From NCBI RefSeq assembly GCF_033568475.1, contig NC_133123.1:154519753-154583752 (forward strand): DNA of 64,000 bases, read 5' to 3'. Source of the stretch: Henckelia pumila. Its lineage: Eukaryota > Streptophyta > Magnoliopsida > Lamiales > Gesneriaceae. Below are positions 1 through 12,677 of the stretch, piece after piece (positions within the stretch are counted from its first letter, which is position 1; the number at the start of each line of letters is the position of its first letter). A program made the translations under genes and the position numbers. Under the pieces are notes generated by a model. The model saw only the letters and a program-made list of their open reading frames with translations, made no database searches and had not been told where the DNA came from.

Positions 1-561
1 TCGCCTACAGTTTACATATCTGATCTTCAAGGATCATCCTAGGGTTTCCAAGCCTCTCGACCGCTCTGCAGTTTGAGAAGCTCAACCGGACTGTATTCAT
101 TATTGAAGAGACTTGAAGCTACTCTGAAAGCTTCCACCAGTCTGATAAGAACTGAGAATCTTATCTGTGTAAATCTAGGAGTTTCGGATTAGGCATTGGA
201 TAAGTCCTAAGTCTGAAGTGGGTGTATTGCAAGATGTTGTAATAACCAAAGTCTTCTAGTGAATTCCTTCCTAAGTGGAAGAAGGGGAGACTTAGAAGGA
301 TTAAGCCTTCGAACTTCCATAAATCGTGCCTTAGTCTTTACTGCATATTTATCTTATATATTGCTCATAAATCGTGTTATAACTTGCCTTTGCATCACTA
401 AAACCTCTGAACTATTTTCGCACTATTTAAGTTGTTCAAACCGTTTTAGAAGTTGAGAAAACAGATCAAGTGAACTAAACTTCACTTGATCATTTTGAAA
501 AGAAAGAAAATAAGTTTCAGAGTGTATTCACCCCCCTCTATCCTCTGAACCGATCCCAACA
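1..561 (+). repeat. 5' LTR of SIRE-like copia element (partial)
   Basis: This stretch repeats nearly unchanged at 9892-10453, with a constant offset of 9891 until one extra C in the right copy. It ends in CCCAACA directly before the tRNA primer-binding site. About 720 bp of the LTR lie outside the window to the left. Confidence 0.95.
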
Positions 562-563
562 AG

Positions 564-575
564 TGGTATCAGAGC
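564..575 (+). other. Primer-binding site (initiator Met tRNA)
   Basis: TGGTATCAGAGC is complementary to the 3' end of plant initiator methionine tRNA and lies 2 bp after the left LTR, where minus-strand DNA synthesis would start. Confidence 0.9.
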
Positions 576-614
576 GGGTTCCTTTCTCAACTGCTGATCT
601 AAAGTTTTAAAATC

Positions 615-2627
615 ATGACTTCTTTCAACAAAATTCCTATGTTTTCTAAAGAAGATTATGATGACTGGAAAATTCGCATGCAGGCACATCTTGCAGCACA
701 GGACGATGACATGATATATGTCATAACAGACGGTCCTATCAAAATCATGAAGGTCAACCCAGCTCTAACCGATGGTGCAGGACAAATGATTGAGAAACCA
801 AGAGCTGAGTGGACTACTGAGGACAAAAAGAAGGCCAATCTTGACAATGTGGCCCGGGACATCCTATACAAAACACTGGACAAGAACATGTTCAGCAAAA
901 TCAAGTCATGCTCCACAGCAAAGGAGATTTGGGAGAAGCTCACTTAGCTGTGTGAAGGAAATGACCAGACCAAGGAAAACAAGCTCACCATGGCCATTCA
1001 AAAATATGACAATGCCAAAATGAAGCCAGGGGAAACCATGGCTGAATTTGATTAACGGTTCAGTAGTATCATTTGTGATCTTATTGCTTTAGGAAAAATT
1101 TATACTAACCGTGAAATTGCTGTGAAGGTTATGAGAGCTTTTCCCAAAGAATGGGAGATCAAGACAGTGGCCATGAGGGAGTCAAAAGACTAAAGCAAGG
1201 TTGAACTGCATGATCTCTTTGCAAATCTCAAAGCCTACGAGTTCGAGCTCAACATGAGGACAGAAGATGAACCATCTACCTCTCAACCAACCAAGGCCTT
1301 AACCTCAACGGTGATGCGTCCACCGGTCGAGGAAGCTCCAAAGAGATCAGCTGAGCAAATCAGCAACGAAGCCATGACACTCTTTGTCAAGAAATTTGGT
1401 AGATTTATGCGTAAAAACAATTCTAAATTTAAAAATTATCATAAATCGGACCATACAGACGATGGTCCTACTTGTTTTAACTGTGGCAAGCCAGGCCACT
1501 TCATTGCAGATTGCACCAAGCCTAAGAGCAATGATCAGAAGCAATTCTTCGAAAGAAGAAGGGGCAAGGAGGACAAGAGGACGTTTAGAAAAGGAAGAGA
1601 CCAAAGGGTTCTAGTAGCAGACGAAAGCAAAAGCAAGTGGGCTGAGTCTGACTCTGACAACCCCAATACCGGAAGCTCTTCAGATGACAGCGATGATGAA
1701 AAGGTGGAATGTCTTATGGCTGACATCGAAGAAGAAGCTGAGGAGGTATTTGACTTTGGTTCACCTGAATTTACTCACAGTGATCTAGTTACTGCTTTAC
1801 ACGAAATGGCTAATGAATACAAAGCATTATCCAAGGAATTCGAGGAGGTAAAGGCAGAAAGAGCTGACCTAAAAGATAAGTCAAGCGAATCAAGCTGCAT
1901 GCAGCGAAAAGAGCTTGATGGTCTTAAGGTCAAGCTAAGTCTGCTGGCTACTGAGAATGACACCTTGAAAAGAGTGTTCCAAGCAACCTTGACTGAGAAC
2001 AAAAAACTACTTGAAACAATTAAGGCTTGGAATAAATCTTCTGTAACCATTGACAAGATTCAAGAAATCCAAAGACCGGCACATGACAAAACCGGTCTAG
2101 GGTTTGGAACAAATGAACAGTCTATGGAATCTTGTATTCAGTCAAGCCTGGACAAAGGCAATCTTAACAAAATAAGATTTGTCAGGTCCAGCACGATATA
2201 TGAACATGATGAGTGCAGCTTTGACAAAAATCAGAAAGTATCTAACGAACGAAGCTCTAAGCATAGAGGGCTGGGATATGTGGATCCCCAGATCTCTAAT
2301 CAAAGAGGAACTTGGATTAAACCAAAACCTAATGAAAGAAGAAAGGGAAACCAATCTAATTTCAAAAGACCATGGAATGAGTCTAACTACTCTAAGAGAA
2401 GATGGTCAAAGGAGAAGCCTTACCAGTACTTTAATTGCAGGCCAGTTCAAAAGAGGTACAGGCTAACTGATAAAGATCAAAAAGGGAAGCAGCACACAGC
2501 AACCTCACAAGCACACACATTTACTGCTTATCGACCGCACAGATTTCTGGACACACACACGTGCAAACCTGTAAGGGTGTTCCAGGTGTGGGTCCCGAAA
2601 GGGCTAATCCGACCTGGACCCTACTAG
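615..2627 (+). mobile_element. gag region of SIRE-like copia element
   Basis: The region starts with MTSFNKIPMFSKEDYDDWK, typical of the copia gag N-terminus, and carries a CCHC zinc knuckle (CFNCGKPGHFIADC) near 1470-1515. An acidic serine/aspartate stretch and a probable coiled coil (about 1780-2040) follow. These are the nucleocapsid/capsid parts of the element. The region is interrupted and is treated as a fossil. Confidence 0.85.
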
Positions 2628-2654
2628 ATATGGGTACCAAAAGTTCTTCACTTT

Positions 2655-5600
2655 TTGCAGGTACTAAAAGTCCAAACGGGCGAGAAGACCACTTCTATGA
2701 AGGACACTAACTGGTACTTAGATAGTGGTTGCTCACGGCACATGACAGGGAATCCAGAACTTCTAACAGAAGTTGTGCTGTGCAAAGGACCAAAGATCAG
2801 CTTTGGAGACAACTCCAAAGGTAAAACCGTGGGTAAGGTTAAGATTATCCATGGTAACATCATTATTAAAGATGTGTTGCTTGTTGACAAACTGTGCTAT
2901 AATTTGATAAGTATTAGTCAACTATGTGACAATGATCATTCGGTCGAGTTTCACAAACACACTTGCATCATCAAAAATGACAAAGGTGAGACTCTTATGA
3001 CCGGTGTAAGAGACCTAAACACCTACAAGGTAAACTGGTCTTGCTCACATATTTCTTCACCTACTTGTCTTACTGCTCATCATGATAAACATTGGTTGTG
3101 GCATAAGCGGTTAAATCATCTAAATTTTAAGTCCATTTCTAACTTGAGGAAGCATGATTTGGTTTCTGGTCTGCCTGAAGGAGATTTTATAAAAGACAAA
3201 GTTTGTCCTGCTTGTAAACTAGGAAAGCAGGTGAGAGCAACCTTTAAAAATAAAGGGTGTATGTCTTCTTCCAAATGCTTAGATTTACTTCACATGGACC
3301 TATTTGGTCCTATACCAGTAAGAAGCATAGGGGGAATGAGATATGCTCTTGTTGTTATAGATGACTTTTCTCGATTTACTTGGGTCATATTTCTCTCTTC
3401 AAAAGATCAAACTGCACCTCACCTGATTAAGCTTTTTAAACGCTTGCAAAATGAACAATCTACTGTGATAGATAGAATCAGGAGTGATAGAGGGACTGAA
3501 TTTTTAAACACCACTCTTATGACTTATCTAGATGATCAAGGAATCAAGCATGAGTTGTCAGCTGCTAGATCCCCACAGCAAAATGGGGTGGCTGAAAGAA
3601 GGAACCGTACTTTAAAAGAAGCATCCAGAACTATGATTGCTGATTCAAATGTTTCTCAAAGGCTTTGGGCAGAAGCAGTTAACACAGCTTGCTATACTCA
3701 AAACAGATCTATGATTAATAAACGATTTAACAAAACTCCATATGAGATCTGGAATGGCACAAAACCTGATATTTCATACTTCAAAATTTTTGGGTGCAAA
3801 TGCTTTATCCACAACAATGGCAAAAATCATTTGACAGCCTTCGATGCCAAAGCAGACGAAGGAACTTTTATTGGTTACTCAGCCGTTAGCAGAGCTTATC
3901 GAGTGTTCAATCAAAGATCACTAACGGTCGAGGAAACCATTCATGTTGTTTTTGATGAATCTACTCTTTGTACAGAACAAACTCAAGGGAGCATAAATGA
4001 TCTGAGTCATAGACTGGAAAACACAAATCTACAGGAAGAGAGTGACAGTGATCCATATCCTCCAAAGAAGGATGATCCAGTTCCCTCTACCGTGTGTGAT
4101 CAAACAAGGCCAGAAGAGGATCCACCGGTTGATAACGATCCTCCTGCCAATGATGATCCAGTAAACGAGGACGTTCATCAACCAATTGATGACAACCCTT
4201 TAGGGAATTATTTTAGGTGGAACAAAGATCATCCACCTGGGTTGGTCATAGGTGACCCTTCTGCTCCTCGAAAAACACGTGGTCAAATGATTAATGAATT
4301 CTTGCATGCATCTTTCATATCTCAGGTAGAGCCCAAGAAGATAGATGAAGCTCTATCAGATGCCAGGCTGGATTGAAGCTATGCAAGAAGAGTTGAATCA
4401 ATTCACCTGCAACAATGTTTGGCATCTAGTTCCTCGACCGGAAAATCAAAATGTGATTGGAACTAGATGGGTGTTTCGTAACAAGCTCGATGAACATGGC
4501 ACTGTTGTGCGTAACAAAGCTCGGCTTGTTGCACAAGGATTCAGACAAGAAGAAGGCATAGACTTTGAGGAATCCTTCGCGCCAGTTGCAAGACTAGAAG
4601 CAATCCGCATCTTTCTTGCCTATGCAGCTTTCAAGGACTTTAAAGTTTATCAAATGGATGTCAAGTCTGCATTCCTCAATGGTCTACTTCAAGAAGAGGT
4701 GTACGTTGAACAACCACCAGGTTTTGTCAATCCTACTCATCCTCAATATATCTATAAACTTGACAAAGCCCTCTATGGATTAAAACAAGCACCGCATGCA
4801 TGGTATGATACATTACTAAAATTTTTACTGGAACATGATTTCCAAATTGGAACGGTCGATAAGACCTTGTTTAAATTTGTAAAAGGTTATCATGTGTTAC
4901 TAGTACAAATTTATGTTGATGACATTATATTTGGGTCAACTAACCCCAAGTTGTGCTCAAAGTTCTCTAAGATGATGCAGGAGAAATTTGAAATGAGCAT
5001 GGGCGAGCTAAATTTCTTTCTTGGATTGCAAGTGAAGCAACTTGAAACTGGAATATTTATCAATCAATCCAAGTATGCCAAGGAATTGGTAAAGAAGTTT
5101 GGAATGGAACAGTGCTCAACTGTATCTACCCCCAATAGTACATCAATCAAGCTTGATAAAGATGAAGGGGGAATCCCGGTCGAGGTAACAATGTATCGAG
5201 GCCTTATTGGCTCATTGCTTTATTTGACTGCCAGTCGACCGGATATCATGTATTCAGTTTGTTTATGTGCTAGATTTCAAGCAGCACCTAAGCAATCTCA
5301 TTTCATTGCCGCCAAACGAATAATTAAATATATTAAAGGAACTACTAATGTGGGTCTTTGGTATCCCAAAGATTCAAATCTTAATCTTATTGGCTATTCA
5401 GATGCAGATTATGCAGGTTGTAGAATTGATCGCAAAAGTACAAGTGGCACATGTCAATTCCTTGGAGATAGACTAATTTCGTGGTCAAGTAAGAAGCAGA
5501 CATCAATTGATACCTCGACCGCCGAAGCAGAATACCTTGCTGCTGGCAGCTGTTGTGCTCAAATACTCTGGATTCAACAGCAGCTTAATGATTATGGAAT

Positions 5601-5853
5601 CCGTTCGAGTGAAGCTCCAATCTACTATGACAATACAAGTGTCATAGCCATCACTCACAATCCAGTGATGCACTCTAGGACAAAGCACATTGATGTCAGG
5701 CATCACTTTATCCGAGATCATGTCTTAAAGAAGGAAATCAGGCTGGAATACATCTCTACCGATCAGCAAGCAGCAGGCATATTCACCAAGCCTTTACCGG
5801 ACGCTAAGTTTTCATATTTTCGAAATATTCTTGGCTTAGTAGATCTAAGTTAG
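2655..5853 (+). mobile_element. pol region of SIRE-like copia element (PR-INT-RT-RH)
   Basis: Domains in order: aspartic protease (WYLDSGCSRHMTG, about 2710-2750), GAG-pre-integrase (WLWHKRLNHL, about 3090-3120), integrase core (about 3290-3800), reverse transcriptase ([10 protein letters not shown], then YVDDIIFG near 4912-4935) and RNase H ([16 protein letters not shown] near 5400-5450). Protease and integrase before RT identify the copia superfamily. It is nearly continuous. Confidence 0.93.
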
Positions 5854-6216
5854 TATGCATGCTTTTAAGGGGAATGATTGCTAGTATGACTTTAATAGCT
5901 TAGCTGTTACATTGCCATAAATGTTGGCATATCATCCGCCTTTAGCTAGTCTCTGACAGGCTCCGTACTAACAGCTTTGTGCTTTGAACCAAATGACATT
6001 AATTGGGCGCGGTGATTACACTCTTCAAAACTTTTTGAATTTCAAAAATACTTTTCATGACATCACCATATGGCCCATAGGTTCCTATATATACTTCTTT
6101 ACACTCGTATATCAACCTTTCACCGTTGCTAAAGCTTTCATATTGCATTAAAAGTTCTATCGTATTACTATCAAGCTTTTGCTTACTCTCTGCTCGAGTT
6201 CTTATCTACAGCTATC

Positions 6217-9000
6217 ATGTCGATCCAGAAGACTTGCCTTGCAATCAACTTTGATTCCGTTATTGAGGCAAACAATGCAGGAATCACTGAGGTCTTCACC
6301 ATGCTTGAAGCCTCTGGACTGAAGAAGTTTTTGGGAAGCAGCGCCATCTGCGATCTGCCTGTCTTGAAGGAGTTCTTTGCAACCGCTCAAATCGAGCATG
6401 GGACTGTCAAATGCTTGATCCGGACAGAGTCCTACTCCTTCAATCAAAAGTTCTTCGCCAGCACATTTGATCTGCCCTCCAGGGGTTTGACAAAATGCGC
6501 GGATCTTCCCGATGGTAACTGCTCATACTGGTTGAAGGAATTCTCAACCACTGATGCTCCGATCAAACTGCCGGCTCAGAAGACATCTCTTAAAGCTCCA
6601 TTCAGGCTATTGACCAACATCGTGGCCAAGAATCTTCTTGCCAAGGCTGGATCGTACGACAAGGTGACGATGGAGAAATTCCAATACATGGCTTGTATCG
6701 CCTCCAAAATCAACATCAACTGGTCAGACATATTGTTCACTACCTTATGTGAAATGATCAGGGGAAAAGGGCAATCCGAGGGATTTGCTCTGCAAATTTG
6801 CCATACCTTGAGCGTCCTTGGAGTAGACTTCTCCAAGACTGAGCCTCTGCATCCCACCAAATGGCTCAACAAGTCTACAATCTTCAAGTTTCTGAACAAG
6901 AAAGAGGTTGCGGTCGACACTCTGCCTTCAACCGCAAGTGTTGTTGCTGTCACTCAACCGCTTTCAACAGTCCCGGTAGCGGCCAAACCAGCCCATACCA
7001 AGAAATCTGCCAAGCGTCAACTTATCATAGAGTCTGACTCTGAAGAAGAATCACGTGAGAACATTCCACTGATTCAAGCCTTCAGCAAGTCATCTCCTTC
7101 TGTCTCCAAAGCAGCTGTGCCATCCACGCCTGCAGGCGAGAAGAAGAGGCAGCACAAGAAGTTAAAGTCCCTTTCTGGACTTGCTCCTACCGTTCCAACA
7201 CCAATTCTGCCAACGGTAGAGACTACTACTACTACTACTACTACTACTGCTCCACGTCCTACCAAGGGTGTGATAATCAGGGAAGGTGCCTCATCAACTC
7301 CAAAGGTCACTCTCGCTGATCCCAAGGACAAAGGGAAAGGTGTGATGATCTACTCACCTAAGGCTCAACCAGCAGCTACTGTAGAGCTCAACTTGATCAT
7401 CTCTCACGTTCTCCGCACTGTCAAGCGTCACCTACAGCGCTTTGATAGATGGCATCATTCCCGTACTCACCTGACGCTTGCTCAAATATTTCCTAAGTGG
7501 AAAGCTCTGAACGTTATTGAGCAGAAGATGCTTCTTTTTGCTGACACTGAAGACATCGTGGAGGCTCTGGGAAGAAGACAGCTCATCGAATTGAAGCTTC
7601 GAGGAAGCCTGATATCTCTGTTGATTACTGAGCGTGTCAATAACTTCAAATCCAAGAGTCCTACCGCCGCCGATGACTTTGTGATTTTGACTGGACTACA
7701 GAATAGTCTACGTCAAATCACTCAACTACTTCAGCACTTCCAAGCTCTTAACAACGTAAAGACGACAGCTTCAGCAGCTTGTATACAGGCTTATGGACTG
7801 GAAGCACAGGTGATGATGAAGACTTTTCTTACCCAAGATCAGGGTGAAGAAGACGTCTCTGCTATTACTCTTTCAGATGGGATTCTGACCGGTCTCATCA
7901 CTGCTGACCTGTTTCAATCATCCGCTCTAAGATCGAGTGTGGCAGCATCTTCATCGGTCGACCCCGCCTCAACCGCAGTCCAAGCAGTAATTCAACCGGA
8001 AGCAGCTGTGACTGCTCACTCATCTCCAGCGGCGACCGCTCACACCTATCCCAGTCGTCTACAAGATTCTTTAGAAGTGATTGAACAAGAAATTCCTGTC
8101 ACCTCTGTGACAGAGGCTCCTTGCAGCAGTGAAGCAGTAGTGCCCCCAACAGAGATACCAAGCACTATTGTATCACTTGCACCTCCAGAACAGCCAGTGA
8201 CTGATGCTGACCCAGCACTTCAACCGTCTCCATCTACTGAAAAGTTTGTGGAAGATCTCCTAATGGATGAACCGAGTGCTGATCCTGCTACTCCACCAAC
8301 CATCTTGGCTGCAGTCGAGACCCCTACATCTCCAACTGTACCACTATTGGAAGGTCCATCAGCTAGCTCACCAGCCAGATCACCAGCATTACATCATCCT
8401 GAGTCTGGCCCGGCTTCACCAAGGAATGACACACAGAGTCAAATGCTTCAGACTGATGAATCATATATTGAAGTCATGGCAGCATCTCTGGATCACACAT
8501 TGATGAATAGGCTTCATGAGCTCCTGCAAACAGTTCGATCCTTTTCACAAGCCATCACAAACACATCCTCATGGGTTGACAATTCACGCACGACGATGAT
8601 TCGGCATTTTGAGACCGTGTCTAGAGACCTTGCTCATCTGTCCAAAGAGATCACTGCCCATCATCACACTCAAATCAAAACGCTCTCTACCGTCTCCGAA
8701 CAAGTTGTCAGATCCGAAAACCGCCTTCATAGGCAGTTGAATGATCGGATGGACACTATGCAAGCTACTCTAATTGCTCAACTAGATGCAAAAATTGATA
8801 CTATGCAAGCCTGCCTTGGCACTCAACTCACTGAGATCATCCTTCGACTCAACCAAGGTGATGCCAAAAAGGGGGAAGAAGAGCAACGAAGAGCAGCAGA
8901 GGCAAGAAGACGTGAAGAAGAATCCAGAAGAAAGGAAGAAGCCGACAGAAGAAGAAGAGAAGGCGATAGGTTAGGAGGAGCCAGTTGGTTCAAAAGATGA
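6217..9000 (+). CDS. Extra ORF of SIRE-like copia element after pol (927 aa)
   Basis: A long uninterrupted ORF lies between pol and the right LTR, where Sireviruses may carry an additional, so-called env-like gene. The first 230 residues form a globular-looking domain (LEASGLKKFLG, FDLPSRGL, FQYMACIASKININW) resembling domains found in plant transposon-associated proteins. The middle is rich in Ser, Thr, Pro and Val, including a run of ACT codons near 7212-7250. The C-terminus is a probable coiled coil ending in a strongly charged Arg/Glu helix. I see no signal peptide and no clear membrane anchor, so an envelope role is not supported by the sequence. Function is unknown. It belongs to the element, not the host. 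Confidence 0.75.
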   Translation: MSIQKTCLAINFDSVIEANNAGITEVFTMLEASGLKKFLGSSAICDLPVLKEFFATAQIEHGTVKCLIRTESYSFNQKFFASTFDLPSRGLTKCADLPDGNCSYWLKEFSTTDAPIKLPAQKTSLKAPFRLLTNIVAKNLLAKAGSYDKVTMEKFQYMACIASKININWSDILFTTLCEMIRGKGQSEGFALQICHTLSVLGVDFSKTEPLHPTKWLNKSTIFKFLNKKEVAVDTLPSTASVVAVTQPLSTVPVAAKPAHTKKSAKRQLIIESDSEEESRENIPLIQAFSKSSPSVSKAAVPSTPAGEKKRQHKKLKSLSGLAPTVPTPILPTVETTTTTTTTTAPRPTKGVIIREGASSTPKVTLADPKDKGKGVMIYSPKAQPAATVELNLIISHVLRTVKRHLQRFDRWHHSRTHLTLAQIFPKWKALNVIEQKMLLFADTEDIVEALGRRQLIELKLRGSLISLLITERVNNFKSKSPTAADDFVILTGLQNSLRQITQLLQHFQALNNVKTTASAACIQAYGLEAQVMMKTFLTQDQGEEDVSAITLSDGILTGLITADLFQSSALRSSVAASSSVDPASTAVQAVIQPEAAVTAHSSPAATAHTYPSRLQDSLEVIEQEIPVTSVTEAPCSSEAVVPPTEIPSTIVSLAPPEQPVTDADPALQPSPSTEKFVEDLLMDEPSADPATPPTILAAVETPTSPTVPLLEGPSASSPARSPALHHPESGPASPRNDTQSQMLQTDESYIEVMAASLDHTLMNRLHELLQTVRSFSQAITNTSSWVDNSRTTMIRHFETVSRDLAHLSKEITAHHHTQIKTLSTVSEQVVRSENRLHRQLNDRMDTMQATLIAQLDAKIDTMQACLGTQLTEIILRLNQGDAKKGEEEQRRAAEARRREEESRRKEEADRRRREGDRLGGASWFKR

Positions 9001-9176
9001 ACAACTTGTCTCTTCTTTACTTATCGCAGCTGTATCTCATTTTGTTTTTCTTCAGTAGGTGTAATAAGAATGCTTATTGTAATTAATGAAATTCATTCTC
9101 TCAATGAAGTTCATTTTAATGCTTTCATATTGTTTTCGGAGCACTTAAGTTTTGTCATCACCAAAAAGGGGGAAAT

Positions 9177-10453
9177 TGTTGAATCCGACATTTTGGTGAT
9201 AACAAACAACAACTCATTGTATAGGAATGTGCTGCCAATCTTTTGTATTTCAGGAATCTACTACAACTCCTACCGCAACCGTCTAAACCCTTCAAGTTAT
9301 CTACCGGAAGCTTGTCAACCGCCGTTGTCTCTCGACCGGTTGCAGTCACAAGCCTATCGACTGGTTATTCAAACCAGCAGAGGATAAATCTATCTACCGG
9401 TAGAAAGTCAACTGCTTATCAAGATATCTCAAGACAAATACTTGTGACAAGACGTTCATTGCAAGATCTTTTATCAAAAGAAGAACCGGCGTATCAGAAG
9501 ATCTGTTGACTCTTGCATCGAGACAACAGGTTGCACTAAAATGGCAAAAACGCAGAATGGCTACAGATAAAGCATTCGACCGTTTATACCAGTTTTGGAC
9601 CCTGGAAGTTGTCTGCATTTAAAGAAGTGTACGATCTTCATGCAGAATCATCAATGCATTTATGAAGCATTAAATGTGCATTCAATGCAGCATCAGAACG
9701 TTCAAAAATAAAGACGTTGTTGATTGACCTATATAAAGGGAAGATTGCTCAAGAAGTGACAAGAAGTCAAGCAACACGAAAAATCTCAATCAACTCAATC
9801 ACTTGAATACTATCAGAAGTCCTCATCTGATATACTGAGGCAATACTTGAGCACACTTACAAGATCATTCACTTGCTGCTCAAATAAACCCTCGCCTACA
9901 GTTTACATATCTGATCTTCAAGGATCATCCTAGGGTTTCCAAGCCTCTCGACCGCTCTGCAGTTTGAGAAGCTCAACCGGACTGTATTCATTATTGAAGA
10001 GACTTGAAGCTACTCTGAAAGCTTCCACCAGTCTGATAAGAACTGAGAATCTTATCTGTGTAAATCTAGGAGTTTCGGATTAGGCATTGGATAAGTCCTA
10101 AGTCTGAAGTGGGTGTATTGCAAGACGTTGTAATAACCAAAGTCTTCTAGTGAATTCCTTCCTAAGTGGAAGAAGGGGAGACGTAGAAGGATTAAGCCTT
10201 CGAACTTCCATAAATCGTGCCTTAGTCTTTACTGCATATTTATCTTATATATTGCTCATACATCGTGTTATAAGTTGCCTTTGCATCACTAAAACCTCTG
10301 AACTATTTCCGCACTATTTAAGTTGTTCAAACCGTTTTAGAAGTTGAGAAAACAGATCAAGTGAACTAAACTTCACTTGATCATTTTGAAAAGAAAGAAA
10401 ATAAGTTTCAGAGTGTATTCACCCCCCCTCTACCCTCTGAACCGATCCCAACA
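9177..10453 (+). repeat. 3' LTR of SIRE-like copia element (complete, 1277 bp)
   Basis: It begins TGTTGAATCC just after the polypurine tract and ends CCCAACA, giving the TGTTG...CAACA termini usual for copia LTRs. A TATA-like box (TATATAAAGG) lies near 9731. The last 562 bp match the left LTR. Confidence 0.93.
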
Positions 10454-11177
10454 ACATGTTTCGTTTATAAATAAAGATTCATATCATTTATGTTCTATTA
10501 TTTCTCATCTTTTTTTGCCTAAATTCAATTCTTGTCTTTTTCAGCTGAATTCAACATAGAGTTGACCGATTTATTTCTTTTAACATATAATATAATTATT
10601 AATATGAAATATCGGTTTCATTGCTTTGCCACGTGCAACGCACGTGCTATGCCTAGTATAATAATATGTATCAGTGTGTATATAGTTAATTGTATTAAAA
10701 ATATTAAGATTTTGATGAATTTTTTAGACGGTTTCATGGAATTATATCGGTATGAAAGATCGATTCGACTCATATCTGTAATGAAAAAGTAATTCTATTG
10801 GCATAAAAAAAAAATTTTATGGGTCGAGTCAAATAAGATATTTGTATCACAAAATAGACCCGTGACGTTGTCTCATTGGATTTTTTGTGTAAAGATTTTG
10901 CAATGTAAAGATAAGTTGTGATCAATGAATTATGAGGGTTATGAGATCTTGTGATATTTCTCTTGAATCCTATATACACGGATTGAGATATCTAAAGGGA
11001 AAAGTAATAATTTTGTCTTGAAAATTAATATTTTTCCTTGAGTTGGTTAGCGTAGGAGATTCATTAAACCACTCGAATCCATCTATATTTAAAGAGAAAA
11101 ATAGTATTTTTTACATAAAAAATTTAATACTTTTTTTTTATGATAGAAGATAGGTCTCATGAAATCAGATTACACGA
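10454..11177. other. AT-rich spacer, no gene seen
   Basis: Apart from short chance ORFs I see no coding signal, RNA gene or recognisable repeat between the copia element and the foldback transposon. Confidence 0.6.
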
Positions 11178-11186
11178 ATGCTCTAC
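11178..11186. repeat. Left 9-bp target-site duplication
   Basis: ATGCTCTAC, identical to 12678-12686, directly abuts the terminal GGG of the foldback element. Confidence 0.85.
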
Positions 11187-12677
11187 GGGTTTTTTTTTAT
11201 TTTTAATGTAAAAAAAAGTTTTAATTTCAAAAGTAACGTGAAATGGATACAATAATAAAAATAATGTAAAACGCCATTGAAAATGGCGGATGCTCGATTA
11301 TTTAATCGAGCGTCCGCCACACACTGTGGCGGACGGTGCCATGTAGGCGCGTCCTCCACACCATGTGGCGGACGCTGCCTACATGACATTATTTATATAT
11401 TTATATATATATATATATATTTTATATATAGTATATCGTGTATATATAAACGTATATATATATATATATATATTTGTATATAATATATTTATATGCACGA
11501 TATATATATTTGTATGGTTATATATATATATATACGATATATATATATATCTATAAATATATTTATATTTTTATACATTTTATATTTATATAGAATATTA
11601 AAAAAAACAAGATATATATATATATATTTATTTAAAGAGCAAAATGTATTTTGGTACACGAACTATTGGTAAAATGTCATATTGGTACACGAAATATTGA
11701 AAATGGCTTAATTGGTACATGGTCCAAATAAAAGGTCAATTTTATTCATAATATGAATTAATATTATATTGATTAATTTTAAAATATCATATTTAGTCCT
11801 ACATGCATATTATTTATTGACTTTATGGTTTTATTAATATATAATTTATATCAATTTTTTTAAATGGATAATTATTTACATTGATAGAAAAAATATCACT
11901 TCGTTATATATTATTTATATTTTAAATATATAAATAATTTATTAATGAGTATTTTTTTCATTAATAAATTATTTAAATTTTAAAATATAAATAATTTATT
12001 AATGAGTATTCTTAGTCTTACATGCATATGATTTATTTATTGAGTTTGTGGTTTATTAATATATATATATATATATATATTACTTTTTAATAAATAGGAT
12101 ATTTTAAAATTAATCAATATAATATTAATTCATATTAAGGGTAAAGTTGACCTTTTATTTGGACCATGTACCAATTAAGCCATTTTCAATAGTTTGTATA
12201 CCAATATGAAATTTTACCAATATTTCGTGTACCAAAATATATTTTTTTCTTTAAATAAATAAATAAATATATATATATATATATATATCTTGTTTTTTTA
12301 ATCTTCTATATAAATATAAGATATATAAATATATTTATAGATATATATCGTATATATATATACACGATATACAAATATATATCGTATATATAAATATATT
12401 ATATACAAATATATATATATATATATACGTTTATATATACACGATATACTATATAAATATAAATATATAAATAATGCCATGTAGGCAGCGTCCGCCACAC
12501 GATGTGGAGGACGCTGCCCACATGGCACCGTCCACCACTATGTGTGGCGGATGCTTGATTAAAAAAATCGAGCGTCCGCCATTTACATTGGCATTTTACA
12601 TTATTTTTGTTATTACCCCAATTTCACATTATTTTTGAAATTAAAACTTTTGTTTACATTAAAAATAAAAAAAACCC
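11187..12677. mobile_element. Foldback transposon, probable non-autonomous Mutator-like element
   Basis: The element is a giant imperfect palindrome. The left arm (11187-11788) is repeated in reverse complement at 12098-12677, with both ends starting GGGTTTTTTTTA. It is flanked by the 9-bp direct repeat ATGCTCTAC (11178-11186 and 12678-12686), the target duplication size of Mutator-like elements. Each arm holds two smaller nested palindromes and a TA-rich microsatellite. The arm centre carries a conserved unit (GGTACACGAA, TTAATTGGTACATGG). The loop contains a short direct repeat around TACATGCATAT (11793 and 12010). There is no transposase ORF, so it would depend on a partner element. The family name is inferred from TSD length and long TIRs. 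Confidence 0.8.
11285..11388. repeat. Nested palindromes in left arm
   Basis: Two hairpins stand next to each other. One is GGCGGATGCTCGATT facing AATCGAGCGTCCGCC (11285-11318). The other pairs TGCCATGTAGGC with GCCTACATGACA (about 11337-11388). The motif GCGTCCGCC recurs. The mirror copies are at 12475-12527 and 12546-12580. Confidence 0.8.

Larger units (their letters stand above)
1..10453 (+). mobile_element. Ty1/copia LTR retrotransposon, SIRE (Maximus)-like, left end cut by window
   Basis: The element runs from a partial left LTR through gag, protease, integrase, reverse transcriptase, RNase H and an extra ORF to a complete right LTR. A methionine-tRNA primer-binding site (TGGTATCAGAGC, 564-575) follows the left LTR, and a purine-rich tract (AAAAAGGGGG) precedes the right LTR. 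Integrase lies before reverse transcriptase, which is the copia order. The extra ORF after pol, the large LTR (about 1.28 kb) and the CCHC gag fit the Sirevirus lineage. The shared 561 bp of the two LTRs differ at about seven sites plus one indel (about 1.2%), so insertion is recent, roughly half a million years at commonly used plant rates. It looks mostly whole with about three or four breaks, mainly in gag. The target duplication cannot be checked because the left flank is missing. Confidence 0.93.

Noticed and set aside
564-575. tRNA-like TGGTATCAGAGC sequences
   Set aside because: They are primer-binding sites of retroelements (also near 49239 and 54580), not tRNA genes; no cloverleaf surrounds them.
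6576-6953. 125-codon minus-strand ORF
   Set aside because: Antisense shadow of the extra ORF in the copia element; no independent signal.
11365-11556. ORFs rich in Tyr/Ile inside the foldback element
   Set aside because: They are translations of TA microsatellites with no coding character.
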